Shown one piece after another: positions 57,395 through 64,000 of a stretch of DNA of 64,000 bases. The notes below the pieces were generated by a model. That model worked only from the letters and a program-made list of their open reading frames with translations, was not told the origin of the DNA and did not search any database. Source of the stretch: Stenotrophomonas sp. SAU14A_NAIMI4_5 (lineage in GTDB: Bacteria > Pseudomonadota > Gammaproteobacteria > Xanthomonadales > Xanthomonadaceae); NCBI RefSeq assembly GCF_003086795.1, contig NZ_CP026003.1:2438777-2502776 (forward strand). Direction: 5' to 3'. Both the position numbers and the translations under genes were made by a program. Each line of letters begins with the position of its first letter. Positions within the stretch are counted from its first letter, which is position 1.

Positions 57395-58935
57395 GCAGCC
57401 ACCTGGCAGGTCTGCTGGTACAGCGCCAGGTAGGCCTTGCCGGCCGTTTCCCAACCGCCCGGACGCAGCATCGCCGCACGTCGCATCGCGTGCATCAGTG
57501 CCGGCAGCCGGAACGTGCGCATCGCCCGCTCCACGCAGCGGCGCAGCCCATCGGCATTGGCACCATGGAACAGGAACCCGGTCACGCCGTCCTCGACCGT
57601 ATCAACCAATCCGCCCGTCGCGTGCGCGACCGGCAGGCAGCCAAAGCGCTGTGCATACATCTGGCTGAGGCCGCAGGGTTCGAAGCGCGAGGGCATCAGC
57701 AGGAAATCAGCGCCGGCGAACATCTGCCGCGCCAGGCCCTCCTCGAAGCCGATGAAGGCGCCGACCCGCCCGGGGTAGCGCTGGGCCAGTGCCTGCACCT
57801 GCGCTTCCACCTGCGGCTCGCCACCGCCGATCACCACCAGCTGGCCACCGGCCGCCACAATCTGCGGGGCGACGTCACAGGTGATGTCCAGGCCCTTCTG
57901 ATGGACCAGACGCGAGACCACGGCGAACAAGGGGCCCGACGAGGGCTGCAGCCCAAAGGCCTGGCGCACGGCCTGCGCATTCTCTTCACGGCCCGCGCAC
58001 TGGCCGATGCTGAAACGTGCCTTCAGGTGAATGTCACGGCGCGGATCCCAGCTGGCGTCGATGCCGTTGACGATGCCACTGAGGTGTCCACCGGCAGCGC
58101 GTTGCGCCAGCAGTTCGTGCAGGCCACAGCCATCCTCGGCAGCGGTGATCTGCTGCGCATAGCGCAGGCTGACCGTGTTCAGGCGGGTGGCATTGGCAAT
58201 GCCGCCCTGCAGGAAGGACATATGGCCATGGAAATGCAGTTCGTCCAGATGCTCCGCAGGTACGCCGAGGGTCGGCGCCAGAGCAAACGGGAACAGCCCC
58301 TGGTAGGCCAGGTTGTGGATGGTCAGCAGGGTCGGCACCGCGGTTCGATCCCAGCGTACATAGGCAGCGGCCATCGCCACCGGCCAGTCGTTCAGGTGCA
58401 GCAGCTGCGGCGCCCAGTCCAGCCCGGCACGACCGGCGGCCACTTCCGCAGCGGCATGGGACAAGGTGGCAAAACGCACCGCGTTGTCCTGCCATTCGCG
58501 GCCCTGCGCATCCACGTAGGGCGAACCCTCGCGCTCGTACAGCGCCGGCGACAGCAGCACATAGATAGGAAGGCCATCGGCCTGGAGCGCCATGGCCACG
58601 GTGCAGGCCGGCAGCCCGGCACGCCCGGCGACGCGACCTACCTCACGCAGATGCGGCAGGCGCTGCAGCACTTCGGGATAGCCCGGCAACAGCACGCGTG
58701 CATCACAGCCGCTGCGCACCGCGCGCGGCAGCGCGGCTGCCACATCACCCAGGCCGCCGGCCTTGATGAAGTCCGCCATTTCGGTGGCAACGAACAGTAC
58801 CCGCTGCACCAGCTCCGGCAGTTCGATCGGCTGTGATGGGCCACGGCGGGTGCCGATCGGCACCAGGTCGAGGGCGGGCAGGACAGTCTCTGCAACGGGA
58901 TCGTGCAGGGAATCGGCGACGAGGTCGAGGGCCAT
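57391..58935 (-). CDS. glgA: Glycogen synthase GlgA (ADP-glucose type)
   Basis: 514 residues, GT5. The ADP-glucose motif KAGGLGDV starts at Lys58, later than in E. coli GlgA (near 15), so there is a 45-residue N-terminal extension rich in acidic and Leu residues. The C-terminal half carries [16 protein letters not shown], the acid region. GAGAAG precedes ATG 58935. It is the first gene of the seven-gene operon; glgC is not in this window. Confidence 0.93.
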   Translation of the reverse strand: MALDLVADSLHDPVAETVLPALDLVPIGTRRGPSQPIELPELVQRVLFVATEMADFIKAGGLGDVAAALPRAVRSGCDARVLLPGYPEVLQRLPHLREVGRVAGRAGLPACTVAMALQADGLPIYVLLSPALYEREGSPYVDAQGREWQDNAVRFATLSHAAAEVAAGRAGLDWAPQLLHLNDWPVAMAAAYVRWDRTAVPTLLTIHNLAYQGLFPFALAPTLGVPAEHLDELHFHGHMSFLQGGIANATRLNTVSLRYAQQITAAEDGCGLHELLAQRAAGGHLSGIVNGIDASWDPRRDIHLKARFSIGQCAGREENAQAVRQAFGLQPSSGPLFAVVSRLVHQKGLDITCDVAPQIVAAGGQLVVIGGGEPQVEAQVQALAQRYPGRVGAFIGFEEGLARQMFAGADFLLMPSRFEPCGLSQMYAQRFGCLPVAHATGGLVDTVEDGVTGFLFHGANADGLRRCVERAMRTFRLPALMHAMRRAAMLRPGGWETAGKAYLALYQQTCQVAA

Positions 58936-59280
58936 GGTGAACTTCTCTGAATCAGTCAGGCAGACGCCAGCCACGCCCGAATGGGCGCCAGGTCTGGGAA
59001 GGAAGTCGTCGCGGAACGTGGGGGACGTTTGCGTAGGCTCTACGCGAATGTGCACTGTTCCATATCAAACAGCCGTGAAGCGATGGCGATTTGTTTGTGA
59101 CAGCGCGTCATCAGTTCAGTACGCAACGTTGGGTGCGCACCGCTGCGGGCACCCTGCGTCACCCGGTCGCAGGGCCTCACCCGGCTGCACTTGACCAATA
59201 TCAATCCGCAGCATTCACCGGGCGCGTATCTCTATGCAGGAACCCCAACACCGGCGCTGCCGGCTTCCAGAGGACCTGCG
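58936..59280. other. 345-bp divergent promoter region between glgA and the PAS gene
   Basis: No gene is seen. The region serves two promoters. On the right side it contains an FNR-type site at 59191-59204. The middle (59040-59130) is comparatively AT-rich and is the probable promoter zone of glgA. An imperfect GTGAC/GTCAT inverted repeat near 59098-59112 was looked at as a CRP-type site but the spacing is wrong. Confidence 0.5.
59191..59204. promoter_or_regulatory. FNR/Anr-type binding site
   Basis: TTGACCAATATCAA fits the FNR consensus TTGAT-N4-ATCAA with a single difference (C for T in the first half). It lies 76 bp before the PAS gene's ATG, a distance that allows activation from around -40. 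An FNR-family protein with the matching E-x-x-S-R helix is encoded at the end of this window. Confidence 0.65.
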
Positions 59281-59709
59281 ATGAGCTACACCCCCGACAA
59301 CGCCCAGCTGCTGAACGCCCTGCAGAACGTCATGGTGATCTCCACCACCGACCTGCAGGGCAACATCACCTATGCCAACGACCTGTTCTGCACGCTCACC
59401 GGCTTTGCGCGCGAGGAGCTGATCGGCCAGCCGCACAGCATCGTCCGCCACCCGGACGTGCCCAAGGCCGTCTACAAGGACATGTGGGACACCATCAAGG
59501 CCGGCAAGATCTGGACCGGCATCGTGCCGAACCTCGGCAAGGGCGGCGCGCTCTACGTGGTCGATACCACCGTGCAGCCCCTGTTTGACGCCGAGGGCAA
59601 CATCACCTCGTACATCAGCATCCGCCGCGTGGTGAACGATCTGATGCAGAACTACGACCTGGTCGAGTTCAGCAAGGAAACCTTCGACGACTTCTACGAA
59701 GCCGCATGA
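59281..59709 (+). CDS. Stand-alone Aer-like PAS protein (probable FAD redox sensor)
   Basis: 142 residues, a single PAS domain of the aerotaxis-receptor type. Compared with E. coli Aer as I remember it, the flavin-pocket residues are kept one position earlier: Asn33 in TYAND, His52 in QPH, Arg56, His57 and Asp59 in RHPD, Trp69 in DMW and Trp78 in IWTG. There is no HAMP or chemoreceptor domain; a short acidic tail (SKETFDDFYEAA) follows. It overlaps the diflavin reductase gene by 4 bp, which suggests the two proteins share a redox role. Confidence 0.85.
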   Translation: MSYTPDNAQLLNALQNVMVISTTDLQGNITYANDLFCTLTGFAREELIGQPHSIVRHPDVPKAVYKDMWDTIKAGKIWTGIVPNLGKGGALYVVDTTVQPLFDAEGNITSYISIRRVVNDLMQNYDLVEFSKETFDDFYEAA

Positions 59710-61253
59710 ACGCGCTGCCCGCCAGCCACCTGTCGGGGCTCCCCATCGGTCGACTGCTGGTGGGCTTCGCCTCCGAATCGGGCAATGCCCGCGCCCTGGC
59801 CCAGCGCCTGGGCGCGGACCCGGACCTGCAGCCGCACGCGCCGCAGGTCCTGCCGTTCGACCAGATCGATGTCGCCAGCCTCGGCCACGGCGACGTGCTG
59901 CTGGCCATCTCCAGTTCGTTCGGTGATGGCGAGCCGCCGGCCAACGGCGAGCAGTTCTTCGACAGCCTCCGCCAGATCACCGAGCTGCCGGGCCTGCGTT
60001 ACGCAGTGTTCGGGCTCGGCGACACCGGCTACCCCAGCTTCTGCGGCTTCACCAAGGCGCTGGACACGGCGCTGAGCGAGCGCAAGGCCATCCCTCTGCT
60101 GCATCGCGTGGATGCCGACCTCGGCTACGAACAGTTCTTCCAGCAATGGCGGCCGGTGCTGGGCCAGGTGCTGCAGGGGGATCTGGCCGCCGGCCAGGAC
60201 CTGCGGCTGCAGGTGACGGCCTATGGTGAGGACAACGCCTTCGCCGCGCCCATCCTCGAACGCCGCCGCCTGAACAGCCATGGGCCGGCGGCCTGGCACC
60301 TGCAACTCGAGATCGCCGGCAGCGGCATGGCCTACCGGGCCGGCGACACCCTGCACGTAGTGCCCGACAACGATCCGTCACTGCTGCAGGCGCTGGCCAC
60401 GTGGTACGGCGATCCTGCTGCCATCACCGCCCTGCAGGACCGCGAACTGCGCCTGCACAGCAAGAGCGTGCTGCGCGAGCTGGCCCGCCTCAGCGGCAGC
60501 GAGACGTTGAAGGGCCTGCTCAAGGTCAGCCAGAAACGCGAAATGGACGCCTACCTGCACGGGCTGGACATGCTGGACCTGCTGCAGGACCACGCGACCC
60601 CGGACAGCGTCCCGCTGGAACGGCTGTGCGGCCTGCTCTCGCAGCGCCTGCCCCGCGCCTATTCGATTGCCTCCCATCCTGGCGATGACCAGGTAAGCCT
60701 GTGCGTGCGCGAAGTGCGCTACACCCTGCGCGGCCGCGAGCGCTTCGGTACGGCCACCGGCAGCCTGCTGCATGGCCGTGGCCATGCCCGCGTGTACTGC
60801 CGCTCCAACCCCGGCTTCCATCTGCCCGACGCCCCCGACGCGCCACTGCTGATGGTCGGCACCGGCACCGGCATCGCACCACTGATGGGCCTGATGCAGG
60901 AACTGCAGGCCGGCGCCTGTGCGCGCGATGTGCATCTGGTGTTCGGTGAGAAGCACCGCGAGCACGATTATCTGTACCGCGAACAGCTGCAGGACTGGCA
61001 GTCTGGCGGCCTGCTGGCCGGGCTGCACACCGCCTTCTCGCGTGACGGCACCGAAAAGGTCTATGTACAGCACGTGCTGCAGCAACGCGCCGACGACGTG
61101 CGCGACCTGCTGTCACGTGGTGGGCATCTGTACCTGTGTGGCAACAAGCGGCATCTGGAAGGCGCGGTACGCGAGGCCATCGATGCGATCGGGGGCCAGG
61201 GGCAGTGGGACGCGCTGCGCGGTGAAGGCCGCACGCACTGCGAGCTGTACTGA
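59706..61253 (+). CDS. Diflavin reductase (CysJ/cytochrome-P450-reductase-like)
   Basis: 515 residues: flavodoxin domain (about 17-155; FASESGNA, SSSFGDGEPPANG, FGLGDTGY), FAD-binding domain with RAYSIAS and GTATGSLL, and NADPH-binding domain with GTGTGIAPLMGL and LYLCGNKRHLEG. The C-terminus ends in Leu-Tyr as in CysJ. It carries electrons from NADPH through FAD and FMN to an unknown acceptor. No cysI or P450 gene is beside it; the overlapped PAS flavoprotein is the only visible partner. Confidence 0.88.
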   Translation: MNALPASHLSGLPIGRLLVGFASESGNARALAQRLGADPDLQPHAPQVLPFDQIDVASLGHGDVLLAISSSFGDGEPPANGEQFFDSLRQITELPGLRYAVFGLGDTGYPSFCGFTKALDTALSERKAIPLLHRVDADLGYEQFFQQWRPVLGQVLQGDLAAGQDLRLQVTAYGEDNAFAAPILERRRLNSHGPAAWHLQLEIAGSGMAYRAGDTLHVVPDNDPSLLQALATWYGDPAAITALQDRELRLHSKSVLRELARLSGSETLKGLLKVSQKREMDAYLHGLDMLDLLQDHATPDSVPLERLCGLLSQRLPRAYSIASHPGDDQVSLCVREVRYTLRGRERFGTATGSLLHGRGHARVYCRSNPGFHLPDAPDAPLLMVGTGTGIAPLMGLMQELQAGACARDVHLVFGEKHREHDYLYREQLQDWQSGGLLAGLHTAFSRDGTEKVYVQHVLQQRADDVRDLLSRGGHLYLCGNKRHLEGAVREAIDAIGGQGQWDALRGEGRTHCELY

Positions 61254-61267
61254 CGCCGGGATCCATT

Positions 61268-61483
61268 CCGCCGGGCGTGGCCCGGCGCTACCGCCTGCGG
61301 CACGCTGCTGCCCTTGGTAGCGCCGGGCCATGCCCGGCGGGCTGCGCGCCGCAGCATCGGTTCGGCATGGCCCCGACCCGGCGCTGGGCATTCATCCAGT
61401 GGGCAACGGACCGCTGATCGGTAGTGCCGGCCGCTGGCCGGCTCCTCAGGATTGCGGGGTTGCCGGCCAGCGGCCGGCACTAC
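61268..61483. repeat. Two REP pairs of different stem types
   Basis: Inverted 61268-61291 and forward 61317-61340 share the CGCCGGGC stem; forward 61421-61442 and inverted 61461-61483 share the GCCGGCC stem. Each pair can fold into a large cruciform. They fill the whole gap between the convergent diflavin reductase and modC; the modC stop (TGA) is 2 bp outside the last head. Confidence 0.8.
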
Positions 61484-61484
61484 C

Positions 61485-62153
61485 TCAATCGCTGACGATG
61501 CGGCCGTCCACCATGCGTGCTACCTGCTGGCCGAACATGTCCACGTCGTGCGGGTCGTGGCTGATCAGCAGCAGCGGAATGCCGGTTTCAACCAGCACCG
61601 CCTGCAGTTCCTGCCGCAGGTGCTGGCGCAGGTCATGGTCCAGCGCGGCAAACGGCTCATCCAGCAGCAGCGCCTGCGGCTGGGTCACCAGGGCGCGCGC
61701 CAGCGCGGTACGCTGGCGCTGGCCGCCGGAGACCTGCGACGGCAGCAGGTCGGCCACGTGATCGATACGGAACGCGTGCAGCCAGCGCTCCACCGCGTCG
61801 ATGCGCGCACCACGGCGCGGATTGAACCAGCCACGTTCCAGGCCGAAGGCCACGTTCTGGCGCACGCTCAGGTGTGGGAACAGCGCGTAGTCCTGGAATA
61901 CATAGCCCAGCCGGCGCCGTTGCGGTGGCAGGTTCATCCCGCTGCTGCTGTCGAACAGCGCCTGGCCCTGCAGCCGCACATGGCCACGCCAGGGCCGCAG
62001 CAGGCCGGCCACCGCTTTCAGGGTCAGGCTCTTGCCCGCGCCCGAGGGGCCGAACAGCACCACCTGGCGCTGCGTGCATTGCAGCGCCACGTCCAGCACG
62101 AACTGCGGCGTCGCCGCCTGCATCGGCCGGTGCACCTGCAGGTCAAGCCACAT
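61485..62153 (-). CDS. modC: Molybdate ABC transporter ATP-binding protein ModC (no TOBE domain)
   Basis: 222 residues. Walker A is GPSGAGKS at 35-42, signature VSGGQRQR and Walker B ALLLDEP. E. coli ModC is about 350 residues; the C-terminal TOBE/MOP domain is absent here, leaving only the ATPase domain. It overlaps modB by 11 bp. With ModA and ModB it imports molybdate for molybdenum cofactor. Confidence 0.9.
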   Translation of the reverse strand: MWLDLQVHRPMQAATPQFVLDVALQCTQRQVVLFGPSGAGKSLTLKAVAGLLRPWRGHVRLQGQALFDSSSGMNLPPQRRRLGYVFQDYALFPHLSVRQNVAFGLERGWFNPRRGARIDAVERWLHAFRIDHVADLLPSQVSGGQRQRTALARALVTQPQALLLDEPFAALDHDLRQHLRQELQAVLVETGIPLLLISHDPHDVDMFGQQVARMVDGRIVSD

Positions 62154-62826
62154 CGCGCAGCTCCTGGCGGCGCCCGCCGACCAGCCGCGCGGCCAGCAGC
62201 AGGATGACGATGCACACCACCGAGGTGAGGATCACCAGCGCATTGGCCTTGCCATCCTGCCCGGCCTGCACTGCCTCGTAGATGGCGATGGACAGCGTCT
62301 GGGTGCGGCCCGGGATGCTGCCCGCCACCATCAGCGTGGCCCCGAACTCGCCCATCGCACGCGCAAAGGCCAGCAGCAGCCCGGCGAGAATGCCTCGCCA
62401 GGCCAGCGGAAGGGTGATGCGGAAGAATACCGCCGCCTCGGACACGCCCAGCGTGCGCGCAGCATTTTCCAGCTGGCCATCGACGCCTTCGAACGCAGCC
62501 CGCGCCGGCTTGAACACCAGCGGCAGCGAGGCCACCGCGGCGGCAATCACCGCCGCCTGCCAGGTGAACACCAGGTTGATGCCGAACCACGACTGCAGCC
62601 ACACGCCGATCGGGCCATTCCGGCCGATCAGCACCAGCAGGTAGTAGCCCAGCACCGTCGGCGGCAGCACCATCGGCAGGGTCAGCACCGAATCCAGCAG
62701 CTCACGGCCGGGAAAGCGCCGGCGCGCCAGCAGTGCGCCTAGTGCCACGCCCAGCACCAGGTTGATCGCCGTGGCCCAGCCGGCCACTTTCAGCGACAAG
62801 CCCAGCGCGCTCCAGTCCAGATCCAT
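62143..62826 (-). CDS. modB: Molybdate ABC transporter permease ModB
   Basis: 227 residues with five to six helices. The cytoplasmic loop RTLGVSEAAVFFRITLPLAWRG carries the EAA motif of ABC permeases, and LPMVLPPTVLGYYLL is typical of ModB/CysT. It overlaps modC by 11 bp and starts 3 bp after modA ends. Confidence 0.93.
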   Translation of the reverse strand: MDLDWSALGLSLKVAGWATAINLVLGVALGALLARRRFPGRELLDSVLTLPMVLPPTVLGYYLLVLIGRNGPIGVWLQSWFGINLVFTWQAAVIAAAVASLPLVFKPARAAFEGVDGQLENAARTLGVSEAAVFFRITLPLAWRGILAGLLLAFARAMGEFGATLMVAGSIPGRTQTLSIAIYEAVQAGQDGKANALVILTSVVCIVILLLAARLVGGRRQELRDVA

Positions 62827-62829
62827 GCC

Positions 62830-63576
62830 TCAGGGCTTGCCGAACCCGTGCTTGACCAGGATCGCCTGGCCCTGCGGCGAGCGGACGAAGGCGGTGAAGC
62901 GCTTCGCTTCGACCGCATGAGTGCTGGCCTGGATCACCGCCAGCGGATAGGCGATGCGCCCGCTCACCGGCACCTCGAAGGCGCGGCGCACGCGGTCCGG
63001 CATCGCCTGCGCGTCAGTGGCGTAGACGAAGCCGGCATCCACTTCACCCCGTGCCACGTAGTCCAGCGACTGCCGCACGTTCTGGGTGGTGATGGCCTTG
63101 CCCTGCACCGCCGGCCACAGCCCGGCTTTCTCCAGCGTGCCCTTGGCGTAGCGGCCCACCGGCACGCTGTCCGGGTTGCCCAGCGCGATGCGCTGCACGC
63201 CGGCACCGGCCAGATCCTTCAGCGCACGCGGTGCGGCCTTGGCCTGCGGTGGCACCACTACCCACAGCGCGTTCACCGCGAATACCTGGCGGGTGCCGGG
63301 CGCCAGCAGCTTCTGCTGCCCGGCCTGGTCCATCGTGGTTTCGTCGGCCGAGGCGAACACATCCACCGGCGCACCACGGCTGATCTGCTGCAGCAGCACG
63401 CCGGAGGCCGCAAAGTTGAAATCGACCTTGGTGCCCGGATGGGCCTTTTCGTAGGCCGCGCCCAGTTCGCGGAAACTCTCGGTCAGGCTCGACGCCGCCG
63501 ACACCGTCAGGTCGGCGGCCCAGGCCGGCATCGCGGCCAGCACCCCCAGTAACAACAGTCCTGCACGCTTCATCAT
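62830..63576 (-). CDS. modA: Molybdate-binding periplasmic protein ModA
   Basis: 248 residues with a signal peptide (cleavage after PAWAA). SAASSLTESFRELG and FNFAASGVLLQQI hold the Ser residues that bind the oxyanion, and FASADETTMD is conserved. The double ATG leaves either 63576 or 63573 as start; the GGGAG spacing favours the second. First gene of modABC, 16 bp downstream of the FNR-family gene, so probably co-transcribed with it. Confidence 0.92.
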   Translation of the reverse strand: MMKRAGLLLLGVLAAMPAWAADLTVSAASSLTESFRELGAAYEKAHPGTKVDFNFAASGVLLQQISRGAPVDVFASADETTMDQAGQQKLLAPGTRQVFAVNALWVVVPPQAKAAPRALKDLAGAGVQRIALGNPDSVPVGRYAKGTLEKAGLWPAVQGKAITTQNVRQSLDYVARGEVDAGFVYATDAQAMPDRVRRAFEVPVSGRIAYPLAVIQASTHAVEAKRFTAFVRSPQGQAILVKHGFGKP

Positions 63577-63592
63577 CGGCTCCCGGTGGGTA

Positions 63593-64000
63593 TCAGTCTG
63601 GTTCGGATTCGTCGGCCATGGCGAGCGCAGCCAGGCGCTCAGGTTGCAGCAGCAGGATCTCGCGCTGTTTGACCGCGATCACACCGTCATCGCTCAAGCG
63701 CCGCAGCACACGGCTGGCGGTTTCCGGCGCCATGCGCAGGTAGTTGGCGATTTCGGTGCGGGCCATGGTCAGGTTGAAGCGCGTGGCGGAGAAACCGCGC
63801 CGCGCGTAACGCGCGGACATGTCCAGCAGGAACGCGGCCATGCGCTCCTCGGTGCGGTGGTTGGCGGCCAGCGTGGCGACCTTGCCGATCTCCGCACTGA
63901 GCAGGCTGAACAGCTTGGCCTGCAGCCCAGGCATGCGCGTGGCCAGCAGGCTCAGCTTGGGAAACGAAATGCGGCACAGGTGCACTGTATCCAGCGCCAC
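63593..64000 (-). CDS. CRP/FNR-family transcriptional regulator (C-terminal part)
   Basis: The last 135 residues of a regulator whose N-terminus lies beyond the window. The end of the effector domain (VHLCRISFPKL) and dimerisation helix lead to a winged helix with RTEIANYLRMAPETASRVLRRL. The recognition helix has E-x-x-S-R, the FNR-type signature for TTGAT half-sites. Whether an N-terminal Cys cluster for oxygen sensing exists cannot be seen. It sits directly before modABC, suggesting joint control of molybdate uptake and anaerobic metabolism. Confidence 0.85.
   Translation of the reverse strand: MALDTVHLCRISFPKLSLLATRMPGLQAKLFSLLSAEIGKVATLAANHRTEERMAAFLLDMSARYARRGFSATRFNLTMARTEIANYLRMAPETASRVLRRLSDDGVIAVKQREILLLQPERLAALAMADESEPD

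Noticed and set aside
59095-59115. CRP-like site in the glgA/PAS gap
   Set aside because: GTGAC and GTCAT form an inverted repeat, but the spacing does not fit TGTGA-N6-TCACA and the second half is imperfect.

Overview
The window reads as a chromosomal segment of a Stenotrophomonas, most likely a member of the S. maltophilia complex. The support is very high GC with dense, overlapping operons, a subclass B3 metallo-beta-lactamase of the L1 type, and many short GTAG-headed palindromes of the SMAG/REP kind. The L1 protein differs at many positions from the K279a sequence as I remember it, so I do not name a species. There are no rRNA or tRNA genes, CRISPR arrays, insertion sequences or prophage genes.

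Layout. 0-0.8 kb: tail of an MgtA magnesium ATPase and an overlapping MgtC/SapB gene. 0.9-3.1 kb: a FixL/FixJ-like two-component pair and a DUF1697 gene. 3.1-8.7 kb: LtrA, the L1 beta-lactamase, a YdeP-type molybdopterin oxidoreductase and its divergent FdhD. 8.8-12.7 kb: an AhpD-like gene with a divergent AraC regulator, then an MFS exporter with a co-transcribed TetR behind a perfect 30-bp operator. 12.9-17.8 kb: a six-gene zrg-like ABC operon and a divergent MerC-domain gene that share one Zur-type palindrome. 18.1-25.7 kb: a CzcCBA-type metal efflux operon and a divergent two-component system. 25.8-33.4 kb: a GH92 mannosidase, then two tandem pertactin-like autotransporters whose last 1.45 kb are nearly the same. 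33.4-46.8 kb: single genes and small operons (SnoaL-like, GNAT plus nitrilase, Sel1 repeats, thioredoxin, host-attachment protein, ProP-like MFS, catalase-like, receiver plus HWE kinase, OsmC, Lrp with divergent azlCD). 46.8-58.9 kb: one tightly overlapped operon for glycogen and trehalose (glgA, glgB, treZ, malQ, treY, a DUF2934 gene, glgX). 59.2-61.3 kb: an Aer-like PAS protein overlapping a diflavin reductase, preceded by an FNR-type site. 61.5-64.0 kb: modABC and the C-terminal part of an FNR-family regulator.

How the parts fit. GlgA and GlgB build alpha-glucan, GlgX and MalQ trim and rearrange it, and TreY with TreZ turn linear chains into trehalose. ModABC supplies molybdate, which the YdeP/FdhD pair could use; the FNR-family protein beside modABC carries an E-x-x-S-R recognition helix that fits the FNR-type site in front of the PAS/diflavin operon. 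The Zur-type site suggests a zinc-scarcity response for the zrg-like operon.

GTAG-headed palindromes fill most 3' intergenic gaps, and in seven cases the TAG of the GTAG head is itself the stop codon of the neighbouring gene. The items I think most worth a second look are the PAS/diflavin operon with its FNR site, the Zur-controlled six-gene operon with an unknown last gene, the stop-codon-supplying REP elements (including the one at the end of the L1 gene), and the duplicated autotransporters.
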